A stretch of 64,000 nt of DNA from Comamonas suwonensis (GCF_012844455.2 NZ_JABBCQ020000009.1:160512-224511), one strand, 5' to 3'; positions 26,560-35,718 are shown, counted from the first letter of the stretch. Translations and numbers: made by a program. The notes: a model not told the origin generated them from the sequence alone.

Positions 26560-27479
26560 TTGACTTTGTAGACCAGTATCGCGATGCCTATGGGGTCGAG
26601 CCAATTTGTAGGCTGCTGCAAATTGCCCCATCGGGCTACAGGCGCAGGGTTCAGCAAAGAAACTGCCCGTGGCTGCGCTGCAAGCGCAGCCAATCGGATG
26701 AAGAACGTTGCAGTCATATTCAACGGGTGTGGCACGCTAATTGGCAGGTGTATGGTGCCGTCAAAGTTTGGAAGCAGATGCACCGAGAAGGCTTACCCAT
26801 TGCCCGCTGCACAGTGCAACGCCTGATGCGCAAGCTGGGCCTGGAAGGCGCAAGGCGTGGCAAGAAGGTGCGCACAACCCGTCCAGACACAACCAGGCGA
26901 TGCCCGCTAGACCTGGTCAACCGGCAGTTCAAAGCCCACCGGCCTGACCAACTTTGGGTCGCAGATTTCACCTATGTATCTACATGGCAAGGGCAGATGT
27001 TTGTGGCCTTTGTGATTGATGTGTATGCACGCCGCATATTGGGCTGGCGGGTCAGTAGCCACATGCGCACGGACTTTGTGGTTGATGCGTTGGAGCAGGC
27101 GCTGTATGCAAGGCGGCCTTCAAGTGACACGGAGCTCATTCATCACTCCGACAGGGGCAGTCAGTACGTTTCCATTCGCTACACAGAACGTTTAGAAGAA
27201 GCTGGCCTGATGCCTTCGGTGGGTAGCACTGGAGATTCCTACGACAACGCTCTGGCCGAAACCATCAACGGACTTTACAAAACGGAGGTCATCCACAAGC
27301 GAGGCCCATGGAAAACAAGGGAATCACTGGAGCTGGCAACGCTGCAATGGGTGCACTGGTTCAACCATGACAGGCTGCTGGAATCCATAGGGCATATACC
27401 GCCAGCGGAAGCTGAGGCAAACTACTGGCGGCAAGTTGCCAATACCGTGCAGGCTAACGCCTGCACTTCAACAAACTAG
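26520..27479 (+). CDS. IS3-family transposase OrfB (DDE integrase), read by -1 frameshift
   Basis: The frame opens at the slippery T-run; the first ATG is only at 26727. It begins [14 protein letters not shown] and carries the rve integrase core. The acidic triad is seen in [18 protein letters not shown] and [15 protein letters not shown] near the C-terminus is typical. It appears intact and expressed as an OrfAB fusion. Confidence 0.9.
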   Translation, partial: FCAGGAGPSHQELIDFVDQYRDAYGVEPICRLLQIAPSGYRRRVQQRNCPWLRCKRSQSDEERCSHIQRVWHANWQVYGAVKVWKQMHREGLPIARCTVQRLMRKLGLEGARRGKKVRTTRPDTTRRCPLDLVNRQFKAHRPDQLWVADFTYVSTWQGQMFVAFVIDVYARRILGWRVSSHMRTDFVVDALEQALYARRPSSDTELIHHSDRGSQYVSIRYTERLEEAGLMPSVGSTGDSYDNALAETINGLYKTEVIHKRGPWKTRESLELATLQWVHWFNHDRLLESIGHIPPAEAEANYWRQVANTVQANACTSTN

Positions 27480-27504
27480 CCTCCACCAAACCCGGTGCGA
27501 TTCA

Positions 27505-27780
27505 GCCGCTGACATCTCTAGCGATCTGAGTCAACTGCTAGACGACTTGAAAGAAGTCTTGACTACTAAAGGTCGTGAGACAGAGCCGGCAGCATCAATG
27601 CTCTTAAACAAAGCAGCATCAACGCTGGAGAAAGTGAGAGCCGCTTCGTCAAATGCGATTTCCGAATCCAAGGCTGCTGCGGAGGCTACTGACGCCTACA
27701 TACACGACTCACCTTGGCGCGCAGTTGGCGGTGCACTGGCCGTTGGAGCACTGATTGGCTTGGTGCTCAGTCGGAGGTAA
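27505..27780 (+). pseudogene. DUF883 (ElaB/YqjD-like) gene, 5' truncated by the IS3 element
   Basis: Immediately after the right IS end the frame encodes 91 aa: S-D-L-S-Q-L-L-D-D-L-K-E-V-L, a helical middle, then Y-I-H-D-S-P-W-R-A-V-G-G-A-L and a single membrane anchor ending L-S-R-R. That is the DUF883 C-terminal pattern. The normal start and first ~10-20 residues are missing, and they are not found on the left of the IS. The frame is open back into the IS to a TTG at 27436, so a hybrid product is possible. Confidence 0.75.
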
Positions 27781-27897
27781 TGCCTGTGTACGACTACTAC
27801 GGCGTGCTGTAGATCTGGTCCGCACACAGTAGCGCTCTTGCCGTGAGCGCTTTACACCAGCCGCCTCCGTCAGCGCGGCGCTTTCAAGGAGTTTGTT

Positions 27898-28227
27898 ATG
27901 ACTGGCAATCAGCATTCCGAGTCCAATAAGCCGGAACATTGCGCTAACGACAAGTCCTCAGATAACAAGGCATCTGAGCCGACAATCATTGCGGAACAAG
28001 ATAGGCAGTCACCCACAGGTCCAAAACACATACCTGCCGACTTCACGGCTGCCAGCGCGCCGCCAGCGCCACCTGAACAGCCTGCCAATCCACGACCGTC
28101 ACAGCAACCGGAATATCCAGCTGATCCGATGGACCCTTCGGATCCCAACAGCCCGAATCCGATTGAGGGAGGAAGAGAAGAGCTGTTTCCCGCAGAGCCA
28201 TCAAGGCGGCAGCCACCCAATGAGTAA
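27898..28227 (+). CDS. Hydrophilic Pro-rich protein (109 aa)
   Basis: ATG 27898 is preceded by AAGGAG (7-base spacing). The product is 109 aa without signal peptide or hydrophobic core; the C-terminal half is Pro/Asp/Glu/Ser-rich (P-A-D-P-M-D-P-S-D-P-N-S-P-N-P). It is probably disordered. No family is recognised. It is the last gene of the small-protein group before the IS110-type element. Confidence 0.55.
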   Translation: MTGNQHSESNKPEHCANDKSSDNKASEPTIIAEQDRQSPTGPKHIPADFTAASAPPAPPEQPANPRPSQQPEYPADPMDPSDPNSPNPIEGGREELFPAEPSRRQPPNE

Positions 28228-28598
28228 CTTTTTATTTGCTGAGGACGCATTTGTACCCGAGCAGCTTTGCTCAGGAAGAGTGGATCTGGATCCAAGCAGT
28301 ATCGGTGTTCAAATGACCGCTATTGAATAATTAGCAATAGGTCCAGCGCCAATCTGGGCTGCAACAATTGCTGTGCAGCAGACATCCAGAGCCGAAACAC
28401 GAACGACCACAACGGGTCGATCGCAGGTCTTCCCCAATTACCGCTAACCAGCATGCAGATTTGCTGCCAAACTTCGTCCAGATTGCCTAGTGTCGAGTGA
28501 CCGCTCCCGCCGAAAGCAGACGCTGGCTGGCAATCCTGCTAGCGACCGTAATGGGTCGTTTTCCGACGCTCCATTCGAGCCCCCTTGCCCAGCCTTAC
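28228..28598. other. Unassigned sequence, possible decayed DNA
   Basis: About 370 bp without a supportable gene. Two stretches read like vestigial intergenic repeat (ACGACCACAACGGGTCG near 28403 and AGCGACCGTAATGGGTCG near 28541). Nothing else was assigned. Confidence 0.4.
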
Positions 28599-29000
28599 TC
28601 AACACTGATAAGAACCCACAGAGCACTGGCTAAGCAGCGAGCGCAGCTCCAGCCCCTCTCCCTTTAGCTCGCACAACAGTCCACCCGCAAACTCCAGCTC
28701 CAGCGTAAAGACGGCATCGCTTTCAAGCGGCATGGGCAGGCCGCGCAGGCGCTGCCCGTCCAGCATCAACTGCGCCTGCTGCACGCGGCCTATGGCGGTC
28801 AATATTTCAGCAAAATGAGGCTCTGGCGCTTTATTGGCATCAGCTACCTGCTTGCAAATCAATAGCAAAGGCTGCCACAAACCCTCACCAGCGCCGGTGC
28901 GGCCTGCGTCATACAAACGGGCGGCTGAGAAGCGGATATGCAACGCATCGCCGTGCAGCGTGACCTCGGCGACTTCGGAATCTTCAAACTCAAAAATCAT
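28599..29000 (-). CDS. Hypothetical protein
   Basis: 133 aa if started at ATG 29000 (M-I-F-E-F-E-D-S-E-V); an ATG four codons earlier is equally possible and no ribosome-binding site decides it. It is acidic, with alternating strands (V-T-L-H-G-D-A-L-H-I-R-F) and a central helix. No signal peptide or known motif. Codon use is like the core genome rather than the adjoining accessory region, so it may mark the resumed backbone interrupted by the IS at 29217. Confidence 0.55.
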   Translation of the reverse strand: MIFEFEDSEVAEVTLHGDALHIRFSAARLYDAGRTGAGEGLWQPLLLICKQVADANKAPEPHFAEILTAIGRVQQAQLMLDGQRLRGLPMPLESDAVFTLELEFAGGLLCELKGEGLELRSLLSQCSVGSYQC

Positions 29001-29299
29001 GCGGCCAAGCATAACGGGCGGCAGGAAGGGGAGCGGGCTGGCACCTGCGCAACAGGTGCTGGGCCCAGCCCCGCGCATACTGCTTGGTCTTTAGAGCAGC
29101 TAACGCAACCCTTGATAAGTCGTTACTTTGCCTTGTCGTACGGCTGTACTGCCTGCGGCTTCGTGCCTTGTCTCAAACTCAAACCTGCGGTTTGCTGGGT
29201 TGTGTTAGCCAATGGAATGGACGCCCCTCCTTTACCGGAGCACAGTGCGCGCTCTGTCACAGCTGTGGCTCAGCCCTCATTCACCACTAGGAGTCCATC

Positions 29300-30344
29300 A
29301 TGCAAGCGACGACCATCGGTATTGATCTGGCCAAGAACATCTTCCAAGTACACGGCGTGGATGCGCATGGAAAGAAGCTCTTCAACAAGGCTTTGAAGCG
29401 CGAGCAGATGGCGACCTTCTTCGTCAACCTGCCTCCTGCTCTGGTGGGCATGGAGGCCTGCGGTAGCGCACACCACTGGGCGCGTAAGCTCCAGAGCATG
29501 GGGCACACCGCTCGGCTGATGGCTCCGCAATTCGTCAAGCCGTACGTCAAGGGCAACAAGCACGATGCAGCGGATGCCGAGGCCATCTGTGAGGCCGTCG
29601 CTCGCCCCACCATGCGTTTCGTGCCCATCAAGAACGTGGAGCAACAGGCGGTGCTGTCGATGAACAGGGTGCGTCAAGGCTTTGTTCGTGCCCGCACAGC
29701 ACAGGCCAATCAGATCCGGGGCCTGCTATCGGAGTTCGGCCTGATCGTTCCGCAGGGCATAGCGCACATCACCAAACGCGTGCCCACTTTGATCGAGGAT
29801 GCCAGCAACGAGTTGCCAGGCAGCTTCCGTATCCTGATGGATCGGCTGCTCGAGCACTTCAAGGCGCTGCAGGCGCAGATCCAGCAGCTCGAAGCCCAGA
29901 TCCTCGCTTGGCACCGTAGCAATCCGGCCAGCAAACGACTCGAACACATACCCGGCATTGGTCCGATCACTGCCAGCGCATTGATTGCTTCGTTGGGAGA
30001 TGCCCGAAGCTTCAAGGATGGCCGGCAGGTTGCAGCTTGGCTGGGCTTGGTTCCAAAGCAGCATTCCAGCGGCGGCAAACAGAATCTGCTGGGCATCAGC
30101 AAGCGTGGCGACACCTACCTGCGCACCCTCCTCATCCAGGGCGCTCGATCAGTGGTCTATCACGCAGACCAGCCCAATCGAGAGTCAGCAAGTGCGACAT
30201 GCCAATGGGTCCGCGGGGTTGCACAAGCGGCGCAACAAAAACATCGCTGCTGTGGCTCTGGCCAATAAGAATGCGCGGATCTGCTGGGCACTGCTGGCGG
30301 GAGACAAGAACTACGAAGAGCGAAGCCAAGTAGTCAGCGCGTGA
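29300..30344 (+). pseudogene. IS1111-type (DEDD) transposase with a C-terminal frameshift
   Basis: The frame from ATG 29300 carries I-G-I-D-L-A-K-N, G-M-E-A-C-G-S, D-A-A-D-A-E-A-I and the transposase-20 part P-G-I-G-P-I-T-A-S-A-L with the Ser of K-Q-H-S-S-G-G-K. It is intact to about residue 305, where W-V-R-G should be followed by L-H-K-R-R-N-K-N-I-A-A-V-A-L-A. That sequence is present one frame over, ending at 30344. A fourth G in the run 30215-30218 accounts for the shift. As read, the protein ends at 30268 with an aberrant tail. Confidence 0.85.
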
Positions 30345-30613
30345 ATAATTGGACGTAGCAGTCGACACCCAGCGATTTAGCCGACCAAGAGAAAGACCAC
30401 CGATTGCTCAGGCAGTCATGCAGTGATGGCAAGACAGGTTAGACCGGGGCCAAGATAGTCCGATAAGAGTAATGCACCTCGAGTGCGCTTAGCCGATGGG
30501 ACCTTGGCCAGCGAATTCCATCAGGGACAGTGGCAGCACGCTGCCACAACAGTCCGGATATACGCTTGCAATCTTGACCTTCCTGGCATCACGAACTGAA
30601 GGCTTGGCAAACC
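30345..30613 (+). ncRNA. Candidate bridge/seeker RNA region of the IS1111-type element
   Basis: The 3' non-coding part of the element, about 270 nt. It contains a GTGGCAG-CACG-CTGCCAC hairpin at 30530-30547. Established work on IS110-family elements shows that a non-coding end encodes the guide RNA, at the transposase 3' side in IS1111-type elements. The exact RNA ends and its target loops are not assignable by eye. Confidence 0.4.
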
Positions 30614-30662
30614 GGGGCGTCCATATATGCTCTTAATGCCCAAACCAAAAGGGGAAGCAAGC

Positions 30663-31112
30663 ATGAGTGAAAAGCTGTATCTGGACGATCTGTATGTGGG
30701 CCAGAAGTTTGTGAGCGAGGGCTACCCGCTGGATGAAGCGCAGATCATTGCCTTTGCCCAGCAGTTCGACCCGCAGGTCTTTCACCTCGACCCAGAGGCT
30801 GCCAAGAACACCTTTTTTCAAGGCCTTGCTGCCAGTGGCTGGCATACGGCGGCTATCAGCATGCGGCTGGTGACGCAAAGCATTCCGCTGGCCGATGGCG
30901 TGATCGGCGGCGGCATGGAGGAGCTGGCCTGGCCCCAGCCCACGCGCCCCGGCGATGTGCTGCAGGTGGAGTCCGAGATTGTGGAAATCATTCCCTCCCA
31001 GTCCAAGCCCAATCGTGCTCTGGTGCGCGTTCTGGCCCACACCAAGAACGAGCGCGGCGAGGTGCTGCAGCGCTTCAGGCCCAAGATGGTCTGCTTCAAA
31101 CGACCGGCCTGA
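30663..31112 (+). CDS. MaoC family dehydratase (hot-dog fold)
   Basis: 149 aa from ATG 30663, behind AGGGGAAGC. Hot-dog hydratase-2 motif: F-A-x-Q-F-D-P-Q-x-F-H-L-D with the catalytic-type Asp and His, followed by A-A-S-G-W-H-T and R-P-G-D-V-L. It is an (R)-specific enoyl-CoA hydratase-like protein. Substrate unknown. The IS ends 39 bp before the start codon, so its native promoter has probably been displaced. Confidence 0.88.
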   Translation: MSEKLYLDDLYVGQKFVSEGYPLDEAQIIAFAQQFDPQVFHLDPEAAKNTFFQGLAASGWHTAAISMRLVTQSIPLADGVIGGGMEELAWPQPTRPGDVLQVESEIVEIIPSQSKPNRALVRVLAHTKNERGEVLQRFRPKMVCFKRPA

Positions 31113-31209
31113 CCCTCGCGCAGCAAAAGTTCGGGGCACTGATTAACATCGCCGACTGGCGCTGCCGCTGCCTCCTCTGCAGGGGCTGCGCATCACTTGC
31201 TGCTGCGAT

Positions 31210-32685
31210 ATGAATCCCTCCCCCCTGCTGACCCGCCTGCGTGCTGAATGGGCACCCAGCGTGCCGCGTGAACTACTGGCTGGTGCCGTTGCCACGTTTG
31301 CGCTGATTCCCGAAGTGATTGCCTTTTCCTTTGTGGCGGGGGTAGACCCGGCCGTGGGGCTGTACGCGTCCTTCATCATCAGCATCGTGATTGCAGTATT
31401 TGGCGCGCGCCCGGCCATGATCTCAGCCGCTGCGGGTTCGGTGGCGCTGGTGGCGGCTCCTCTTGTCGCATCACACGGGCTGCAATATCTGCTGGCGGCA
31501 GGCTTGCTGGCCGGGGCCATGCAGATCGTTTTTGGCCTGTGCAAGATGGGCAGCCTGGTGCGCTTTGTCTCCAGTTCCGTGCGCACAGGCTTTGTCAATG
31601 CGCTGGCCATTCTCATCTTTTCAGCCCAGTTGCCACATCTGCATGGCGCCAACACTGCCACCTGGATCATGCTGGCCCTGGGTCTGGCACTGATCTACGG
31701 CCTGCCCTGGCTGGGTCAGAGATTGCAGCTCAAGGCGCTGACGGCTATTCCCTCACCGCTGATCTGCGTGCTGCTGCTGACGCTGCTCAGCAGCTTCATG
31801 GGTCTGCCACTCAAGACCGTGGCTGATCTGGGCCAGTTGCCCGACAGCCTGCCGCTGTTTGCTCTGCCAGAGATTCCCGCCAGCCTTGAAACCCTGCGCA
31901 TCATCGCTTTGCCCGCGCTGGCGATTGCCATGGTGGGCCTGCTGGAGTCTGTACTCACCGCCGCCGTCATCGATGATCTAACGGGAACGCCCAGCAACAA
32001 GAGCCGCGAATGCTCGGGTCTGGGTATGGCCAATGTCGCGGCCAGCCTGTTTGGCGGCATCGCGGGCTGCGGCATGATTGGTCAGGCCGTGGGCAATGTG
32101 AAGTACGGCGGCCGGGGTCGACTGTCCACGCTGTTTGCCGGGGTGTTTTTGCTGATTTTGATGGTGGCCCTCAAACCCTGGGTGTCGCAGGTGCCGGTGA
32201 TTGCTATGGTGGCCATCATGGTCATGGTGTCGATATCGACGTTTGACTGGAAGTCGCTGGGCAATCTGGTGCGCTACCCGCATCTGTCCAGCTCGGTCAT
32301 GCTGGTCACCGTGGTCATTACCATCGCCACCCACAACCTGGCCATGGGCGTGATTGCGGGTGTGCTGCTGTCAGGCGTGTTCTTTACCTTCAAGGTGGCC
32401 AATATGCTGGAGGTGCAGGGCCATGTCCATCAGGACACCTACATCTGGACAGTGACAGGCCAGGTGTTCTTTGCCTCAGCCGATGCACTGATTGAGGCGT
32501 TTGATGTGCTCGCTGCCGCTGGCAAGCCTGTGCGCATTGATGTGAGCGCGGCCCACTTCTGGGACATCACCGCCGTCGGCGCGCTGGACAAGGTGATGGA
32601 GCGCCTGCGCCAGCATGGCTGCAGCGTGGAGCTGATCGGGCTGGATGACAGCAGCCAGCGGTTGATTGAAAGACTGAAGGTCTGA
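31210..32685 (+). CDS. SulP family anion permease with STAS domain
   Basis: 491 aa. About ten to twelve membrane segments with the SulP signatures near the start (L-L-A-G-A-V-A-T-F-A-L-I-P-E-V-I-A-F-S, V-D-P-A-V-G-L-Y-A-S). G-G-I-A-G-C-G-M-I-G-Q-A-V-G-N-V lies in the middle, and a C-terminal STAS domain occupies the last ~100 residues. It likely transports sulfate, bicarbonate or a carboxylate; the subfamily cannot be fixed by eye. Confidence 0.9.
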   Translation: MNPSPLLTRLRAEWAPSVPRELLAGAVATFALIPEVIAFSFVAGVDPAVGLYASFIISIVIAVFGARPAMISAAAGSVALVAAPLVASHGLQYLLAAGLLAGAMQIVFGLCKMGSLVRFVSSSVRTGFVNALAILIFSAQLPHLHGANTATWIMLALGLALIYGLPWLGQRLQLKALTAIPSPLICVLLLTLLSSFMGLPLKTVADLGQLPDSLPLFALPEIPASLETLRIIALPALAIAMVGLLESVLTAAVIDDLTGTPSNKSRECSGLGMANVAASLFGGIAGCGMIGQAVGNVKYGGRGRLSTLFAGVFLLILMVALKPWVSQVPVIAMVAIMVMVSISTFDWKSLGNLVRYPHLSSSVMLVTVVITIATHNLAMGVIAGVLLSGVFFTFKVANMLEVQGHVHQDTYIWTVTGQVFFASADALIEAFDVLAAAGKPVRIDVSAAHFWDITAVGALDKVMERLRQHGCSVELIGLDDSSQRLIERLKV

Positions 32686-32701
32686 CGGCAAAGGTCTGAC
32701 C

Positions 32702-33073
32702 TTATTTCAAGCTGGTTTTAGACAGGCGCTTGGCATTGGCCACGGCCTTGCGGCGGATAGGGGCCAGACTTTTGGCCGCCACCTTGTCTGCCACGGCGGG
32801 CAGCTTCTGCCCCAGAGCCCAGGGGTTTTGCAGCCATGCCTGGCACAGCTGCTGCTGCATCTTGAACATCTCGGCTCCCATGGTCAGCCAAGACTGGTTG
32901 AAGGCCTCCTGCTTCTCCACCACCATGCGCGTGAATTCACGCTGATCGCGCGGGGACAGCACGGGGCCGCTGAGCGCCATGCGTGTAAGCCTGTGGCTAA
33001 TGACCTGAGGTACAGCCATGCTGAGCTCCAGCAGTTCGCTGGCGGTGCGGTGGGGAATGGCGGATTCGGTCAT
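32702..33073 (-). CDS. Putative polyhydroxyalkanoate granule-associated (phasin-like) protein
   Basis: 123 aa, helical, no signal peptide. The pattern P-Q-V-I-S-H-R-L-T-R-M-A-L-S-G-P, then S-P-R-D-Q-R-E-F-T-R-M-V-V-E-K-Q-E-A-F and a basic C-terminal tail resembles phasin-like PHA granule proteins of Burkholderiales. No PHA synthase gene is close. The assignment is by pattern only. Confidence 0.5.
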   Translation of the reverse strand: MTESAIPHRTASELLELSMAVPQVISHRLTRMALSGPVLSPRDQREFTRMVVEKQEAFNQSWLTMGAEMFKMQQQLCQAWLQNPWALGQKLPAVADKVAAKSLAPIRRKAVANAKRLSKTSLK

Positions 33074-33150
33074 GCAGGTTTTTTGCTCAAAGCGTTACTC
33101 AAAAAACAACTTATTGTGCACTGCAGCATAAATGCGTGCGCACGCTCACT

Positions 33151-34083
33151 TTAAAAACCACTATCCACCAAGGTCTGTCCGTGGGCTTCCTGCAGCAGCG
33201 CCTCCATCAGCCAGGGCACGCCCACATCGCCGGGGCGGTGTAGCGGCAGCAGCATGTGCACCTGAAACGGAATGGAAAACGCCAGCGGCCGCACCACCAG
33301 TTGCGGCCCGGCGCAGGCCCGCGCTGTGAGCGGGTTGACGATGGCCACGCCCAGCCCATGCTGCACCATGGCACAGACGGCCACGGCACTGGCAGTCTCC
33401 AGACTCAGCTGACGCTGCACACCGGCTTTGGCAAAAACGGCATCAATCTGCACGCGGTAAGGGTCATCGCGCGCCAGACTGATAAAAGATTCACCTTCAA
33501 AGTCCCGCGCCGTGAGCTGTATTTTTTGCGCCAGCGGGTGGCTGGCGGGCAGCACAGCCACCTCGTCCATGGCGGGCAGCGGCTGGCTGCGCGTGCCGGG
33601 AGGGGCATCGGCCAGTTCAGACAGGCCCAGATCAAAGCGCTGCGCCGCCATCCATTCCTGCAGCAGCGGTGCTTCTTGCGTAGCCACGCTGACAAGCACT
33701 TTGCCATGGCTGGCATGCAGCCGCGCCAATGCGCCCGGCAGCAAAGCATGACTGAGTGCCGGCAGGCACAGCACGCTGATGCGTGCACTCTGCGGGCGGC
33801 CCAACTCGACAGCGCGGTCAATCACCCGCTCAAGCCCCTGCCAGCTGCGTTGCACCTCATCCCACAGCAACAAGGCCCGCGCATTGGCTCGCAGGCGGCC
33901 CTGCACCCGTTCAAACAGGGCATAACCCAGCAGTTGCTCCATGCGCGCCAGTTCGCGACTGACAGTGGGCTGCGAGGTGTAGAGCAACTGCGCCGCGCCG
34001 GTGACACTGCCCGCCGTCATGACGGCGCGAAACACCTCGATATGTCGGTGCGTGATGCGCAGCGAAGAATCTGAATCGGTCAT
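33151..34083 (-). CDS. LysR-type regulator, divergent from lysA
   Basis: 310 aa. N-terminal LysR HTH (F-R-A-V-M-T-A-G-S-V-T-G-A-A-Q-L-L-Y-T-S-Q-P-T-V-S-R), then a periplasmic-binding-like effector domain with G-L-G-V-A-I-V-N-P-L-T-A. It is divergent from lysA with a 109-bp gap, the arrangement of E. coli LysR-LysA. It most probably regulates lysA. lysR would be a sensible name, but identity is not proved. Confidence 0.9.
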   Translation of the reverse strand: MTDSDSSLRITHRHIEVFRAVMTAGSVTGAAQLLYTSQPTVSRELARMEQLLGYALFERVQGRLRANARALLLWDEVQRSWQGLERVIDRAVELGRPQSARISVLCLPALSHALLPGALARLHASHGKVLVSVATQEAPLLQEWMAAQRFDLGLSELADAPPGTRSQPLPAMDEVAVLPASHPLAQKIQLTARDFEGESFISLARDDPYRVQIDAVFAKAGVQRQLSLETASAVAVCAMVQHGLGVAIVNPLTARACAGPQLVVRPLAFSIPFQVHMLLPLHRPGDVGVPWLMEALLQEAHGQTLVDSGF

Positions 34084-34192
34084 GGCAAAAGCATATCCAG
34101 TTTGAATACTCTTAAAAAAACAAGCTATTGGACTGAATAGATTGCACTTGGCATGATGCGCAGGATTTTTCTATTCTCAAAAGACAGCCACC
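34084..34192. promoter_or_regulatory. lysR-type/lysA divergent promoter region
   Basis: 109 bp between the two divergent start codons, A/T-rich at 34100-34150. LysR regulators usually bind such gaps. Candidate sites are visible but no T-N11-A element can be fixed. Confidence 0.5.
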
Positions 34193-35440
34193 ATGTCAAA
34201 CCCCTTCACTCCCGCCCTGCTCTGGAACCTGGCCGACGAATTCGGCACCCCGCTGTGGGTGTACGACGCCGCCACCATCCGCGAGCGCATTACCCAGCTC
34301 AAGGCGTTTGACACCGTGCGTTTTGCCCAAAAGGCCTGCTCCAACATCCACATCCTGAAGCTGATGCGCGAGCAAGGCGTGAAGGTGGATGCAGTCTCGC
34401 GCGGCGAGATCCTGCGTGCGCTGGCTGCGGGCTTCAAGCCCGGCTTTGGCGAGCCCGCAGAAATCGTCTTCACCGCCGATGTGATGGATGAGGCCACGCT
34501 GGCCACCGTGGTCGAGCACCAGGTACCTGTGAACGCTGGCTCCATCGACATGCTGGACCAGTTGGCGGCGGTATCGAAGGGTCACCATGTGTGGCTGCGC
34601 ATCAACCCTGGCTTTGGCCACGGCCACAGCAACAAGACCAATACCGGCGGCGAGCACAGCAAGCACGGCATCTGGCACAGCGAGCTGGAAGAGGCGCTGG
34701 AAGCCATCAAGGCTGGCGGCCTGGTGCTGGCGGGTCTGCACATGCACATCGGCTCGGGCGTGGACTACGGCCACCTGCAGGAAGTGTGTGGCGCCATGGT
34801 CCAACTGGTGAAGCGCGCCAAGGCTGCGGGTGTCGATCTGCACGCCATCAGCGCTGGCGGCGGCCTCTCCATCCCCTACAAAAAGGGCGACGCCACTATC
34901 GATACCGCCCACTACCACGGCCTGTGGGATGCCGCGCGCAAGCAAGCCGAGGCAGTGGTCGGCCACAAACTGGGTCTGGAGCTGGAACCCGGTCGCTTCC
35001 TGGTGGCCGAATCCGGCGTGCTGCTGGGTACCGTGCGCGCTACCAAGAATGCGGGCAGCAACCACTTCGTGCTGGTCGATACCGGCTTCAACGAACTGAT
35101 GCGCCCCAGCATGTACGGCAGCTACCACGGCATGGAAGTGCTGCGCCGTGATGGCCAGCAACTGCCCGCGCAAGACAGCGTGGTGGCCGGCCCGCTGTGC
35201 GAATCAGGTGACGTGTTTACCCAGGGCGATGGCGGCGTGGTGCTGCCGCGCTCGCTGGCCGGTGCCTCCGTGGGCGATCTGCTGGTAATTCATGACACGG
35301 GTGCCTACGGCAGCTCCATGTCCAGCAACTACAACACCCGCCCTCTGGCCGCCGAAGTGCTGGTTGATGCAGGCAAGGCACAGCTGATTCGCCGCCGCCA
35401 GACGGTGGATGAGCTGCTGGCACTGGAACTGGGCTTGTAA
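34193..35440 (+). CDS. lysA: Diaminopimelate decarboxylase
   Basis: 415 aa. PLP fold-type III barrel. The Schiff-base lysine is in V-R-F-A-Q-K-A-C-S-N, H-M-H-I-G-S-G is the phosphate region, and L-E-L-E-P-G-R-F-L-V-A binds substrate. P-L-C-E-S-G-D supplies the C-terminal catalytic cysteine. It makes lysine from meso-diaminopimelate. Confidence 0.96.
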   Translation: MSNPFTPALLWNLADEFGTPLWVYDAATIRERITQLKAFDTVRFAQKACSNIHILKLMREQGVKVDAVSRGEILRALAAGFKPGFGEPAEIVFTADVMDEATLATVVEHQVPVNAGSIDMLDQLAAVSKGHHVWLRINPGFGHGHSNKTNTGGEHSKHGIWHSELEEALEAIKAGGLVLAGLHMHIGSGVDYGHLQEVCGAMVQLVKRAKAAGVDLHAISAGGGLSIPYKKGDATIDTAHYHGLWDAARKQAEAVVGHKLGLELEPGRFLVAESGVLLGTVRATKNAGSNHFVLVDTGFNELMRPSMYGSYHGMEVLRRDGQQLPAQDSVVAGPLCESGDVFTQGDGGVVLPRSLAGASVGDLLVIHDTGAYGSSMSSNYNTRPLAAEVLVDAGKAQLIRRRQTVDELLALELGL

Positions 35441-35448
35441 TTAAAGCG

Positions 35449-35587
35449 CCCCCTGAGGCGCACAACATTTGGCATTGTTGCCTTTCCCCTCTCTCTACGC
35501 GCCGCGCGCTAAGGGAGGGGGGCCCAGCCCTCGCTGCGGGGCGGCCCTTGCTCGGCTGCACTGGTTTGGTCTGCGCCGGTTTCATGC
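35449..35587 (+). repeat. Dispersed intergenic repeat, copy 5
   Basis: CCCCCTGAGGCGC starts just after lysA. It contains a pyrimidine/purine hairpin (TTTCCCCTCTCTC with GGGAGGGGGG) and CCCTCGCTGCGGGGCGGCCCTTGC. It is the longest of the five copies, with extra sequence around AACATTTGGCATTGTTG. Confidence 0.7.
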
Positions 35588-35718
35588 GATACAGGCGTCA
35601 TACTGCACTGCGGCTAGCTGATTCGATAGCAGCTAACGCTTATTCATCAAGGGCTTCAGGCCGAAATCGTCTGAAACCTGCTTCTCTCGGCACCGTACAG
35701 TGCCCAGCCAGTTCTTCC

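Larger units (their letters stand above)
26184..27504 (+). mobile_element. IS3-family insertion sequence (1321 bp)
   Basis: Terminal inverted repeats start TGAATC at 26184 and, read inward, at 27504. They match at 23 of 27 positions (TGAATC(A/G)CACCGG...GTGGAGGCT). Between them lie overlapping orfA and orfB. The orfB stop lies inside the right repeat. No clear target duplication is seen; a GCCG is near both sides but not flush on the left. The right end joins a DUF883 reading frame lacking its 5' part. Confidence 0.9.
29217..30624 (+). mobile_element. IS110/IS1111-type insertion sequence
   Basis: Subterminal inverted repeat ATGGACGCCCC (29217-29227) and GGGGCGTCCAT (30614-30624) enclose 1408 bp. 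True ends lie a few bases outside these in this family. It carries one DEDD transposase at the left. A ~270-bp non-coding stretch on the right (30345-30613) is the part that specifies the guide (bridge/seeker) RNA in IS1111-type elements. The right end lies 39 bp upstream of the MaoC-type gene start. Confidence 0.85.

Noticed and set aside
26177..27508. GCCG as target duplication of the IS3 element
   Set aside because: On the left GCCG is separated from the TGAATC terminus by three bases, so it is not flush with both ends.
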